Assembly (NCBI GenBank): GCA_050084985.1
Contig: JBITNC010000001.1
Span: 202,244,001-202,308,000 of the forward strand
Origin: Nageia nagi
Taxonomy: Eukaryota > Pinophyta
Reading direction: 5' to 3'
DNA: 64,000 nucleotides
Made by a program: the position numbers and the translations under genes
Shown here: positions 36,049-48,951 of the stretch, piece after piece
Layout of the letters: each line of letters starts with the position of its first letter
Position numbering within the stretch: position 1 is the stretch's first letter
Notes under the pieces: model-generated
Told to the model about the DNA's origin: nothing
The model's database searches: none
What the model saw: only the letters and a program-made list of their open reading frames with translations

Positions 36049-38005
36049 TGTTATTTTTTTATATGATTATGAGGTTATTGGACCCTTGTATTTTATTATA
36101 TGATTCATGACGTTATGATGACCTTTTGATGGAATATGATGATGTATATATAGATAGATAGATCTTTGATATTTATGGTACTTGTATGATTCTTGATGCA
36201 TGAGTTTTCATTTTATACATAGACTTATGATAAAATAGGTATAATGTGATGTTATGTAGATCATAATTGTCTTTTAATTACTTGATGATGAATATATGTT
36301 AATGATAGATATAATTTTCAAAATGTATGATGCATAGATATAATTGTGGAATGTATGATGTATAATAATGAAATATATAACATATATCAACAAATTAGTA
36401 TTGATGATGTTACTAATCTCAAAATTAAGTTAATAATAAGTACGATTATAGTTGCTATAAACAATAAATCTAATTTATAATTTTAATAATTTAAGTTATT
36501 TAAGGACATATTTTTATTATATTTTTACGGAATCAGATGCATCATCTTCCGTACTTGGCAATTTTACAATAAACTTCTTGACATGACAAACTAGTGACTT
36601 ATGGATGTATATGAAAATTAACTTTATCTTGGTTAGGGGAACAATAAATAATCATTCTTATCCTTTCCAAAGAAAAGCAATTTTAATAATGTTCAAAGGT
36701 AATAGATAATAGTAGAAATGGCTTGGCATGACACACTAGTGACTTATGGATGCATATGAACATTAACTTTATCTTGGTCAGGGGAACAATAAATAATCAT
36801 TCTTATCCTTTCCAAAGAAAAACAATTTTAATAATGTTCAAAGGTAATGATATTGGTAAAAATGGGTTTAACAAAATGACACAAATGATTTTAAACCTAA
36901 ACAAATTACAAATTATGACAAAAGATTAGGTGATTTTGGATTAATAACCAAGTTATGATAACATCTACCTCATCTTTCTTTATCTCAATATTTGACAACC
37001 TAAGATGATATCAAAACAATATTGTTATATGTTGATAAAAAATATATAAACTCCAATGTGTGTAGTGAGATTCATTTCCCTTCTTAGATTATTTGAGATG
37101 AAATATCCTAGAGACATTAATGAGCTAATCTATCCATATGAAATGTATAGAGGTCCATAGGAAAGAAGGTCGCTAACCAAAATGGACATATCACCACTCG
37201 TAAGGTATGCCTCATTGCCAGATAGGTGTCCATAGCCCCGATGAGGATTAACCCCTCGATCCCACTACAACCTTGCTCTACTACCAGTCAGGCGTCCATA
37301 GCCCCAGTAGAGGATATTGTAATCACCCAAGAATCATTGATGTAATGTAGCAATTTTTTTTTTTGTCATCTCCTTTTTTTTTTTTTAACTATCAAATGAT
37401 TCTTGGGTTCAAGATGATGTGAATAATAGGATAGACGCATAAATTTCACTCTTAATGTCTCTTAGAATGATTTCATTCAAATTCTCTTCGAATTTTTTAA
37501 TGTCGTAAGTGTTTGGAGTTTATGGATTTTCCTTCAAACACAAACTTTATGTTTTTCTATCATCTATGGTATATCATTTTTTTATAAAAGAAAAGATAAA
37601 GTGAATGTAGTGATAACAAGGAGATTATTCTAAAATGACCTTTTCACACATTACATGTTTACTGGATAATCACTTTTACAATGACATGCAACATATATTC
37701 ACATCATACGAGGGCAGGGCACCCAATTGCCAAGTGACCTCTAGATGTTTCCATCTAGGTAGATTTTATAATTTTATAATTTTTGTGTTTTATAGTTTTC
37801 AATTTTTTAGTATTTTATCATTTTTTCTAGGGAATCTATTCATGACACGTTCAAATCGAGTTTGTACTGCATCAGGATTAAATGAACAATGTGTTGTACT
37901 AAACAAAAAACTAAAATCTAATACCACTTGATTATGATAGATTTCTAGAATACAATAATCTAAGTGTTCGAATGTTACAATTTGAGTGATAGAGATGATT
38001 TGTTC
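36049..38005. other. Element E noncoding stretch between antisense PMD gene and sense ORF
   Basis: No gene. It contains a 145-bp near-perfect duplication (36577-36721 and 36722-36866) and short repeats of GTCCATAGCCCC (about 37228 and 37289). The 3' ends of the convergent PMD gene and sense ORF face each other here, so any terminators for the two transcripts should lie in this stretch. Confidence 0.6.
36577..36866. repeat. 145-bp tandem duplication in element E
   Basis: Copies at 36577-36721 and 36722-36866, sharing CTAGTGACTTATGGATG, AACTTTATCTTGGT and GGGGAACAATAAATAATC. About 90% or more identical by eye. Confidence 0.9.
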
Positions 38006-39036
38006 TCAATGTTTTAAAGTCAAGTTGTGAGTACAATCAACTATTATTTTGGGCTTTTCTATAGGCCACAGAAGATAGAAATATATCATTAAATCATATT
38101 TTGAGTTAGGAGCACACCATAACTCAAATGTGTTGATACAAACAATAACTTGATATCCATTTACTTTGACCTCCCAACTGTAAGATTCATGTGCATCATA
38201 GAATGTCAAGGCCATTTTTTGTTGTATTTCAAGAGGCATGGAAAAGATATTTGAATACAAAGGAGTAGGAATGTTACGAATAACTTTCATAAAGAGATCT
38301 TTATCATACCTACTTTCAAACCTCAGAAGATAACTTCCATTATTCCACACTCTATGTCCTTTTGATAGTTTTTTAATAATCTCATTTCTAACCCTTATTT
38401 GATTCATCGTTGTAAGTTCGGCAATACGACAAGCTTGCCTTTTCTCCAACTTTCATTTCTAAATTGTGTGTCGTATTTGCATTCGAGAAAATCTATGAGT
38501 TTGCCTATAGTGTTGTTGTAATGTTCTAGGAGGAAAAGCTACAAAAGTGTTTGAAAAATCATAAATTACCCTTTTATGAGGTAAATAATGCAAAATTTCA
38601 TCCATCCATTCTAGGCTTTTGGTTAATTGTTTAACGTATTTCAGCCTAGCTAAAAGGAGTGAGTACTTAGTTAATTGGCAATTTATGACGATTCTTGGTA
38701 TTCCATAAGGCCATTGTAGGCAGAAATTGTTATTTCTTGTGATGTTCTTTCCATATGGGTGTAATAGATTTATGGATCTAAAATAATGCTTACTTCGTAT
38801 CCACAAAAAGTGACTTGCCAACCATTATTTATACCACAAAACATATGGTATGTTCTTTCAAATTGTTCATCAATAGTCAATTGTAAATAATTTAAGAGAT
38901 TAAAATCAAATCCATGTTTTAAATATGTTAATGCTAAATCACCTAGATATCTCGACGATGGAAATCGTACTTATGGTTGCACTATGCTACCTTCAGTAGA
39001 TTCCTTTGCCAGATTCATCTTTTCTATTTTAATCAT
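38006..39036 (-). pseudogene. Element E extra sense ORF downstream of integrase, internally duplicated domain, unknown
   Basis: Same strand as gag-pol, about 90 bp after the integrase stop. ATG at 39036 (MIKIEKMNLAKE). Broken by a TAA near 38978, a frameshift near 38800 and TAG/TGA at about 38451-38461. Two halves share a pattern: W-(Q/E)-V-x3-GY-(E/Q)-V, then about 35 residues, then WP-x3-P-(R/K)-I-(V/I)-x-(N/D)-C. The first is GWQVTFCGYEV with LQWPYGIPRIVINC; the second SWEVKVNGYQV with LLWPIEKPKIIVDC. Each half also has an L--I-EQF/Q--R/K---F helix before the W. I know no family with this signature. Extra ORFs after integrase are known in the Tat lineage, but their roles are not settled. 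Confidence 0.6.
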
Positions 39037-39121
39037 TAACACTTGACAAATATTAATACTTTTATTTATTTATTAATTTAACAATAAAATAAAATGAAAG
39101 AAAACTAATGTACATTTTTTT

Positions 39122-40200
39122 TTATGTATAGAAGGGTTGAAGATGCATGATATTTATAGGTTCACGCTCTTCATTTCCTTCTAAGTCTGATAAATGATAA
39201 GTTCCTTTACCAAATTTTTTCTTAATGATATATGGTCCTAACCAATTTGGAGCAAACTTATCTCTAAGCTGTCATTCTATTCATGAAGTTTGTTGATTTT
39301 CTTTTAAAACCAAATCACCTATTTTGAACTCACAAATTAAAGCCCTTTTATCAAAAGCTCATTTTATCCTCTTCTGATAAACATGCATATGCTCTAAAGC
39401 ATTAATACATTTTTCATCTAAAAGTAATAACTGATCTAAGCGAGTCTATCTTGCTTCCTCATTGGAGTTTTGCTCACTTAGATTTACTCTAAGGGATGGT
39501 ATCTCAAGTTCTATGGGTAGGATGGCTTTTGTTCCATATACTAAAGAGAATGGTGTTGCCCCAATAGAAGTGTGTACAGTGGTATGATAAGCCCATAAGG
39601 ATTTTGGTATTTGCATATGCCAATCTCTATGAGAATCATTTACTATTTTTGCTAAGATGTTCTGAATAGTTTTATTAGTAGCCTCTGCCTGTCCATTGCC
39701 TTGTGGATAATATGGAGTGGAAAAACTTTGTTTAATTTTATACTTATCACATATTTGTTTTACATCCTTATTTTTAAAATTCTTTCCATTATCCGTAATT
39801 AATTGGTTTGGTATGCTGAATCTACATATAATATAATTTTCTATAAATTTAGCAATTCGTGAACTAGTGGTGGAAGTCATGGGAATAGCCTCTACCCATT
39901 TGGTAAAATATTCAATCGCTATAATGATGAACTTGTGTCCACCAGAAGATGTAGGTGTAATTTGTCCTATTAAATCTAATGGCCATTTAGAGAATGGCCA
40001 AAGTGATTGTATAGGATGTAGTTCTTGAGATGGTTGTGAAAATAAATGAACGTATTGTTGACATTTAAAATATTTTTTAACATATTCAAAACAATCTTTT
40101 TCCATAGTTGGCCAATAATACCCCATTCGTATTAATCATTTTACAATCGCAACACCATTAAAATGTCCTCCGTATGTTCCATCATGGGCGGAGGATATAG
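39122..40200 (-). pseudogene. Element E integrase
   Basis: Minus strand. The HHCC zinc region is partly kept (GYYWPTMEKD, then YFKCQQY with one Cys changed). The catalytic core shows PLDLIG, FTKWVEAIPM, ITDNGKNF, STPYYPQGNGQAEATNK (D,D,35E residues all present), and LVYGTKAILPIE. The C-terminal GPY/F-type module NWLGPYIIKKKFGKGTYHL ends HLQPFYT with TAA at 39122. One long clean frame covers 40126-39446; a stop follows EEAR. This is the best preserved part of E. Confidence 0.95.
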
Positions 40201-40435
40201 CCTTTTTAATATCATTCCATTCAAGACATCTGAGTAAGATACCATTGAAATTTCATCGATGCAAGATATCCCCTATCAAAAAATATTTAGTTGCTTTAAT
40301 TTTAAATGCTCATCGTGATGATTTATTAAAGTCTATAGGAAGAGTTCTAAATTTTAAAAAATCTATCAATTCCTTGTACCAATTATCTTTATCAGTTACG
40401 TCAATATTTAATACACTTTTTTCTTCATCTTCCTA

Positions 40436-41180
40436 TTATAATGATGATTGAGACAATTGAATTATTTCAACTTGAATTGAAGATTTTTTAGGATCTTCTG
40501 GGATAAGAGATCCAATAGAAGCCATAGCATCTGCAAATCTATTAGATGATCTTGGTGCCACTTCTATACTAAATTGGTCAAAAAAATTTAATAATTCCTC
40601 AACTAACGCTTTATACTTTTGAAGTAAAGGTTCTTTACATTGATAGATTCCTTTCACTTGATTTACAATGAGTAAAGAATCTCTAATAATCTTAATTCTT
40701 TTAAGTTTTAATTTAACAGTAGTTTTTAATGCTAATATCAAAGCTTCGTATTCTGCATTATTATTAGTACAAGGAAATTTTAGTTTAAATGAATATGGTA
40801 TAGGGATCCCTTGCAGAGTTATAAATACAACACCTACTCCACCACCTTATTCACATCGAGAACCATCAAAGTGTATTGTCATATCCCAATTATCTTCAGG
40901 TTCTACAGGTATTTCAATTTCATCTAATTGAAATACCCCATCATCAGGTAATTCAATGACAAGGGGTTTATTATCTTGTAATGGAGCATCAACGAGATAA
41001 TCAGCAATTACTTATCCTTTTATTGACTTTTGTCCAATAAAATGTAAATCAAATTTAGTTAAGTGCATTATCCACTTTGCAGTTCTTAAATTTTGATAGG
41101 TTTTATTCATCATATATTTCAATGAATCCACTTTAGAGATGACATATGTTGTATGATTAAGCATATAATGTCAAAGTTTT
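40436..41180 (-). pseudogene. Element E archaeal-type RNase H (aRNH)
   Basis: Minus strand: HFDGSRCE (about 40870), one TAA, GGGVGVVF, FPCTNNNAEYEALILAL and IIRDSLLIVNQVKGIYQC, then RSSNRFADAMASIGSLIP. All three catalytic acidic positions (FDG, AEYE, RDS) are present. A second RNase H placed after the normal one is the hallmark of the Tat/Ogre lineage. A short linker to the first RNase H and one stop precede it. Confidence 0.9.
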
Positions 41181-42360
41181 TTAGTAGCAAAAATGACAGC
41201 AAGACAATTTTTCCAAATATATATACTTAATCTCATAGCTCATAAAAGTTCTACTCAGATAATATATAGCTTGCTCTTTATTGTGTTCATTCTTTTGAGC
41301 AAGCATTGTTCCTAAAGCATTTTTAGTAGCAGAGATGTATAACAAAAAGGGTACATCTTTTCTTGGTGGAATTAAGACAGGAGGAGATAATAAATACCTT
41401 TTAATTTCATCGAATGCATCTTGTTGCTCTTTGCCCCAATGATATTCGATCCTCTTTTTTAATAATTTTGTAAATGGTTTACATTTATCAGAAAGTTGAG
41501 CTATAAACCTTCTAATGGCTTGTAACTTGCCCTGTAAACTTTGTAATTGTTTTAGATTTGCAGGAGGTGGCATGTCTACTACTACCTTTACTTTACTAGG
41601 ATCTATTTTAATTCCTCATCAGGACATAATAAATCCTAATAATTTTCCTGAAGTTACACCAAAAACACATTTTTTTTGGATTTAATCTTACTTTATGTTC
41701 TAATAATCTATCTAAGACTTTAATTAGGTCTTTTCCATGATCTACTCGATATTTAGATCTAACCAACAAATCATCGACATAATCTTCTACTATGTCATGC
41801 ATATAATCATGGAATATATAAGTCATAGCCCTTTGATAAGTTGCCTTGGCATTTTTTAATCCAAAAGGCATAACTTTATAACAAAGGTACCCCATGGAGT
41901 TATAAAAGCCATTTTATTTTGATCTTCAGTAGCTATTTTTATTTGATTATAACTAGAAAATCTATCCATTAATGACAACATATCATGTCTTGCTATTGAG
42001 TCTACCAAACTATCAATGCTAGGTAGAGGGAAATCATCCTTAGGACAAGCTTTGTTAAGATCACGAAAATCTATGCATATTCTTATTTTTCCACTTGGTT
42101 TTTTCATAGGTACTATATTAGATATCCAATCTGAATAATCTATAGGTTGTATAAATTTAGCTTATAATAATTTTTGAAGTTCTTCTTTTACCATTAATGC
42201 TATAGTAGGATGCATTTTATGTAATTTTTGTTTAATAGGTTTAGCATCAGACTTTAATGCTAAATTATGTACTACTAATTTAGGATCTATTGTAGGCATG
42301 TCTGCATATGACCATGCAAATACCTTTTCTTATTCTTTTAATAAGGTTATAATTTCTTCT
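41181..42360 (-). pseudogene. Element E reverse transcriptase and first RNase H
   Basis: Minus strand. RT starts near 42270 (KMHPTIALMVKEELQKLL), then KPSGKIRICIDFRDLNKA, CPKDDFPLP, FSSYNQIKIA, MPFGLKNAKATYQRAM and YVDD at 41781-41770 (catalytic residues intact). Frameshifts lie near 41890 and 41650. The connection and gypsy RNase H cover 41573-41181 (MPPPANLKQLQSLQGKLQA, IRRFIAQLSDKCKPFTKLL, LLYISATKNALGTMLAQ); the RNase H Asp-Glu region is partly altered (SATKNALG for SA-DEALG). Confidence 0.95.
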
Positions 42361-42368
42361 TGCTCATT

Positions 42369-44176
42369 TTATATGAGGTTTTCTCCTAATTGAATAATTT
42401 TAGGATTTTGAGGATCATTACTAATATTTATTTCTAAGACTTTTTTAGTAAGCATATGCGACCCTTCTTCTAATTGATTTGGTACTGGTATCCAGCCATT
42501 GTCGTTAACACTATATTCTTCATCATATTCTTGAGTTTGTTCATTCGTGCATACTTGATTTTCATAGGAACCAAATATGTGATCTATGTTTTTGAATTCA
42601 TGTACAGAGGGATTAGATGATATAAGAGAGAAGTCAACAATTACTTCATCTATAGAAGTATTGGCTATTATTTTGATTAAATTTTGATTTTCGTTAACTT
42701 CATCTATTTGTTCATTATTTTGATCTTCAATATCATTCTCTTTTATTGTAACCATATTTATCGATGGTATATCTGAATATGGAATGATTGATGATTCGGC
42801 ATTTTTATTTTCTTTTTCTTGTACATCATTTGGTAAGCATGAATGATTCCACGATGGCTCAATATTATTAATAAAGAGCATCTCGACACCCTCTAAGACA
42901 TCCATTTCACTTAATCGCTCTTCTCTTATATCAATAATTTCTTGTACTATAGATTCTTTCTCTAAAATTTCTTCATTATAATCCAAATTCTCTTCTCATA
43001 AATTTTCCAATTTAGCAAGATTTTTATATTCATTTTGATAACCTAATCCCCTTTTATCAGTAGGATCTTGGTATTGTAATTCAATTATTTCTCATGGACC
43101 CTGTTCATATCGACCCAATCCTCATCCTTGCCAATTACATTTGTTAAAATAGTTTCAGACAAATGTTCTTGAACATGGTGATAAATATTTCATATCATTA
43201 TTGAAATTTTATTCATATGTTTGATTGGGTATTGTTGACACAGGATCTACTATCCCTGCATAGATGAACATTGTCTGATTAGGTACTTCTCCTAAAGGTA
43301 CTATTTGTCCAATCACACTAGGTGATTCAGATACTTTACCCACTTCTTGTGATGAAGGTATATTAAATACCACATCATCTACGTCATATTCTCCTATCCC
43401 TAAATCCTTTAATTTAACTTTTACTGGATATACATTGGATGAGTCATTATTAGATGTAGTATTTACTTATTTTGATGAAGAAGCTCCATATTTTTTATCT
43501 AAAGCTTTAGCAACCTTTTCCCAGGTATCTTTATCTTGTATAACTATATCACTTTTTCCCTTTATGACTTCAGATTGATTCATATTTTTGTTCATTAATA
43601 TGGTTGATAAATTAGGAGACGGTAAGGTCACTTTATTTGGATCAAAAATTAAATTACAATGTGAATAAGGATCTGGATCTTTAAACACATAATGAACTTT
43701 ATCTTTATATATGTATTTTAAACATCTATGATAAGTTGATGGAAAACATTGCATTTCTCTAATCCATGGACGTCCTAAAAGAATGTTGTATTGTATAATA
43801 TTTCCTTCAATTATATGTAATGAAGTTTGAACAATTTTAGCCCCTACTATAATCAGAGCACTATTGATCCTAAAGTTGAACACATTGCATCATTAAATGC
43901 CCTAATCTATAAAGAAGGAGCTAAAATAAGCGAATCTGATAAATTTAAATTTTTGTATGCAGCATCTGAAATTATATTTATAGCTGAACCTTCATCTATC
44001 AGAATTCTTTTAAATAATTTCCCATCTACTTTACCAATTATATGTAAAGGTGGATCAAGTCCGCCTGGTCCATCGTTATTTAATTTTTCTTGTTCGTAGA
44101 AGGTGATACTAGGTTGTTGAGATATCTTCAAGCTTTGAACTATTGAAATAAAATTATCAGGGTTACTAATATCCAC
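42369..44176 (-). pseudogene. Element E protease and protease-RT linker
   Basis: Minus strand. Retropepsin motif ILIDEGSAINII at about 44008-43970, then YNILLGRPWIREMQCFPSTY (flap and second block) in the next frame after a frameshift near 43890. A long acidic linker follows (43400-42369), Glu/Asn/Asp-rich, with stops at 42987-43250. The linker ends WSYADMPTIDPK just before RT. Active-site Asp is kept. Confidence 0.85.
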
Positions 44177-44584
44177 TTGAATTTCTTATAGAATTTGATT
44201 TATAGCTTCCCTATAACTCTTAGACTGTTGTAATAATTCAAATAAGGTCATCCTAACTCGAGACATTTTTAATTATCATTGAAGAGCACCTTTTATCGAA
44301 ACTTTAGGTTGTTACGGAGGAGGTATAGGTTGTATATTAATTGGGTTTGGTATCGATTGATTTTTTCATGAATTATCCTATTTATTCTGATATTGTTGTG
44401 CTCTTGTAGCTATACCAATCATATGTATTGAATCATCTATAGTCCCTATAAATGGTATATCCTTATTATTCCATGTATAGTTCATTTGGTTTGGGATAAT
44501 TGCCACATTGTTAGCCTGATGTGAAGGTAAGGGGTTTTGATATATCCCTAAATTTTGATTCGAAGGTGCAACAGGATTATCCAC

Positions 44585-47074
44585 ATCTATTTTTCAAATA
44601 TCTATCAAGTCTTGAATTTTATGTTGTAAAGTTCAACATTTATTTGTATTATGTTCTTTTTGCCTATGATAAGCACAAAATTCATTTTCCTTATACCATT
44701 TGCTTCCCTTAGCATTAGGATTTTTAGGTTTTATATCGGGTAATTTAATCATACCATTATCACATAATTTTTTAAGTATTTTGGCTAATGGTTCTGATAA
44801 TGGGGTAAAATTTCTTTTAGGCTTAGGTTCAACATTTTCTTCGATTTTTGAAGCTTGACCAAAATTTTCTATCATAGCTATTTGATTATTTTGTGGTTGT
44901 TTAGTACTATTTTCATATTGATTACCCTTTTTGTATTCTTTTTTCTTAAGTTTTAGTTCTCCATCTTGAATTTTAACTCTTTCTATAACTACTGCCTGAG
45001 CAATAGCTTCTTCAAAAGTTTTATGTTGTTGAATTTGGAGAACACTAGCTATTGGTCTTAAACAACTTTGACTAAATAATTTAACCAATTCCTCTTATGG
45101 TATTGTATAAGGCATACTAGTGAGTATAGCCCGCCATCTTGAGATGTAATCTTGTATAGTTTCATCAAGAAATTGTTGCAATCTTGTAAGATCAGTAATT
45201 GAAGATCTTTCTTTAATATTGATTCTAAAGTGTTCAATAAATTGATTAGCCAATTGTTCGAATGTATATAAACTATGCATAGGTAAAATATTATACCAAT
45301 CTAAAGCTTGGCCTGTGAGTGTCATAGGAAATATACATAACATTAATGAGTCATAATTGGCTATCTGATAGCTAGAAAATGTAAATTTTCTCAAGTGTTC
45401 TTTGGGGTCTTCTCTTCCTTTAAATGATTCTATTTTAGGAAATTCAAACCTATATGGTAGTTTCTTTTTTGGAACACTTGGATGAATAGGTTCATTACAA
45501 ATATTTTTATAATTTAACTTTTGAAGTCCTTGAACATTCATTTCTTGATTTATAAAATCCTTCATAAAGTCTTCTAACTCTTTATCGGTTCTATGACCTT
45601 GAGTGTGTCTATGATATCTTCGAGTATTCGGATCCTTTTCTGAAATTGATCTTGAAGTGTAAGACTCATAGTCAAAAGGAAACTCTGATGGTGGTGGAGG
45701 CAATATTTTAAGAGGTGAATGATGTCATGGAATAGGGATTCTAGGAGGTTTTTGGGATATACCTTTTCCATATAGATATTTTCCTTTGTAATTAGGTTGT
45801 TTGGTTTGATTTTGGGTTTGATCAACTCAACTTTTAATGGAATCTTGCTTTTGTTTATCATATAATTTTTGCAGTTCTAGTTCTTTATCCATTTCCTTTT
45901 GTAACAAAATGGCTACCTCTTTATCCATCGCTTCTTGTTTGTCTAAGTAAGGATCTCGATATATTTGTATTTGACTCCCTTCAGGAGTTTCAGGTTTCAA
46001 TTTTTTTATTCTTTGATATTTATCCCACTATCTTTGTTTTTCTTTCTCCATACATAGATATTGTTCCCTTTTTATTTTTTCATTCTCTAATCCTTTAAGT
46101 TGTAATTTCTGTAAATGAAGTTGAATCTCATGTTCTTTATGAAGTCTTTTCTTTTCTTGTTCCAGGAATTCATTTCTTTCTCTATTTGCTTGTTCTTGTT
46201 CTATGAATTTCCTTTTATCTCTAAGAAGTTTATCTTCCATTTCTTTTAATTTATTCTCTTGTTCTTGAATTTTAATGAGTTCATTAGCTTTTCTATTTTC
46301 TTCCTTTAAAAGATATTGCATCTTTGTGGCCTTTTTAATATCATCAGCATATATTTCTATGAATTTTTGACTGGCTTTTGTTTTATATAATTATCGTTCT
46401 TCTAGTTCTTCATAAGAAGGTATCTCTTCTATTTTAAACTTAGATGTCCTTCTATGTAATCCTCCCTTCGAAGAATAAGATTTCTTCGTTTGCTTCATCA
46501 AAGGAGCTCTTTGAGATAAATTACTCGTAGGTATTGATACTTCATTTTTTCCTAATTCGAGAGATTTATGAGAAAAAGAAGATCCCTCTTTTGGGATTAA
46601 AGAACTTACTTTTCGACCATTTGATAATAGATGAATGACTCTTTCATATTTAACTTTATATGGCTCAGTCTTTGGTACCACTATGGTTTCAACCCGAGAT
46701 TTATCCTCATCAATTTCTAAGTTATCATGCCTATGATTTAGTTTTTTGACATCTCCCAGTAAACTAGAAGACGTCTTAGGAATATCCCTATAATTAGCTA
46801 GGAAACGATGAATTTCAATTAACTCTTCATCTAACACTTGTATTCTAGCCTTGGTAATAGGATCTTCTATACTTTGTCTTTGCAATCTAGATTGATCATA
46901 ACCCCAATCCCAATCTTTACTTTCATAATGAACTACCTGTGGATCTGATTCATCTAAAGGAGGTGGCCTCCTAACCGAAGACTCTATCAGATCCATATTA
47001 TCTAAATCTATTTCTTGTATTTCAAATGGGTGTTCTCGCATTTTGTTAGTGGTCATACTTCTAGTTTGAACCAT
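44585..47074 (-). pseudogene. Element E gag with long N-terminal extension
   Basis: Minus strand, ATG at 47074 (MVQTRSMTTNKMREHPFEIQ). A ~330-residue N-terminal extension includes a strong Glu/Lys coiled coil at 46321-46028 (KEENRKANELIKIQEQEN and similar heptads). The Retrotrans_gag core is at about 45440-45000 (FKGREDPKEHLRKF, TLTGQALDWYNILP, FIEHFRINIKER). The zinc knuckle CAYHRQKEHNTNKC is at 44677-44636. All pieces down to 43907 share one frame, broken by stops at 46391, 46028, 45734, 45095, 44633 and others. The upstream coiled-coil region fits the extra ORF1/long gag of Ogre-type elements. Confidence 0.9.
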
Positions 47075-48931
47075 TTTTTAGATATTATAAACAAGCATCA
47101 TAAAAAAGAAACTCTATTTTTATCTTTTATATTATGTTTTTGAGAAAACAATTTAATGCACAAACATCCTATATGCAAACTTACTTTTAATGATGTGATT
47201 ATCTTTTTTAACTTTTTCACATATTTTTAATGTCTGAGTTAAATGAACGATATGAGTTGTTCATTTTTAATCTTTTTAATTTTCCTAGTTTGTTTTGACT
47301 AATCAAGTGTTAAACAAGGTAGGTTGGGTAATTCTAAGTAATGTTTACAAGTTTCTATGGCTTTCGGCTTGGTTCTAGATGAGCCTCCCTTTTTGACTAC
47401 TACCTAAAGGAAAGTTACCTTGGTCATCACTTCTAAGTGTAACTGGCTCTATGGCTTCAAGTGTGTTATGTTGGTGGGTATAAAGAAGTAAGAATTAACG
47501 ATTAGTAGTGACATCCAACTCATTAATGTTCAATTATTCCCTTAAGGCCTTGTGAAATGCATTTAAACAAGTAAAGTACATTTATACATACTACCCTCCC
47601 AAACATTCATGTCCATTCACTTATCTTATTTTAATGTGATACAATCAAAGTTTATTTTAAATGAATCTTGACCTTAATAAACCCCGTTGTTCTTTTTAAT
47701 TATAATGCGATTCATTATCCAACCTCTTAATGACGTTCATTAACTCCTTCCAGCTATGGAAGTTTTATATGTGATAAATTTCCTCTTCTTACTAGTCACA
47801 TATCTCTTCGACCTCCAATGGAGTGGTAAGAGCAGACTTAGTAAAAAGCTATTAATTGTAGATAAATTAATTAAATGAGGTTCAATTACTCCTCCAAGAG
47901 TCACATATCCCTTCGACCTCCAATGGAGTGGTAAGGGTAGACCTCTTTAAGAGTGTTAATGTGAAATATATTTCCAAATAAGATGTGAATAACTTTTACC
48001 TCTTTCACTTAACTTATTTCTGATCACTTAAGATCGCTTGAAGCGCAAAAGTGAGAGCATACTTTGTTAAGTGAAAGTACTTAGTGTATTTGAATCCCTC
48101 CAATTCATTAACCTTTTAATATGATTTACACTACCCAAAAACCTGATTTATTTCCTTTAGTTCATTCCAAATTAAATGTGATTCATTTACTCCTTCCCAT
48201 TGTGGAAGTATTATGTGTAATAAATTACCTCCTCTTACTAGTCACATATCCCTTCGACCTCCAATGGAGTGGTAAGGAAAAACTTGGTAAGAGGTCATTA
48301 TGTGTAAGTAAATTAACCAAATTAATGATAGTGTAAATGTGAAAGAAAAGAAGAATTAATTACTCCTTCTTATCTAGTCTATTCTGGTCACCTTAGATCG
48401 CACGAAGCGCAAAGGGAGAGCATAAGTAGACAAGATAAAAAGTATTAATGTGTATGTACCCTTCACCCAAAACATGAAAATAAATAAATAACATTTTACA
48501 TAAAATAAATTAATAAAAAATATGCATTTAATATTTTCTACCCATTCTTATATGCATTCTAGGCAAAGGAATCACATTCAAAAGTATCCTTATATTTTAT
48601 TTTATTTTTTTAGAAATAACAAAAGGAGACAAAACTACCTGGAGTATGAGTCACCGGTATTTAGATAGAGGTCGTTGGCATTTATTCTGAGTCATCGGCA
48701 TCCAATTCCAATCATTGGCATTTAGTCTGGATTACTTTATAAATTGTTGGCATTCCTTTTGAGTCACCGACGTCCGATTCTAGTCGTTGGTGTTTCTACA
48801 ATAGATTTCCTCAAATGCATAAAACACAAAATTTGAAGTTAGTATATGGAGAAATTCAAATAAATGGATCAAAAAAAGGTAAAATAATTTTTAACATAAA
48901 CAAAAAAACCTCCCTATCAATAACGAAAGGG
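47075..48931 (-). other. Element E 5' leader with internal repeats
   Basis: Noncoding between primer-binding site and gag. CTTCGACCTCCAATGGAGTG occurs three times (about 47807, 47911, 48253); CTCCA-A-TGGAG within it is a palindrome. A second motif, TTAGATCGC-(C)GAAGCGCAAA-like, occurs near 48030 and 48393. Motifs of the GTC(A/G)(C/T)(C/T)GG type cluster at 48648-48800. These could be packaging or regulatory signals; that is inference. Confidence 0.7.
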
Positions 48932-48948
48932 CCCTCCTTCTAGCACCA
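48932..48948 (-). other. Element E primer-binding site
   Basis: On the minus strand TGGTGCTAGAAGGAGGG starts 3 bp after the 5' LTR end. The tRNA was not identified from memory. Confidence 0.8.
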
Positions 48949-48951
48949 GAA

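Noticed and set aside
37181-37330. Short repeats with GTCCATAGCCCC as a possible CRISPR-like array
   Set aside because: Only two copies, irregular spacing, inside a plant retrotransposon.
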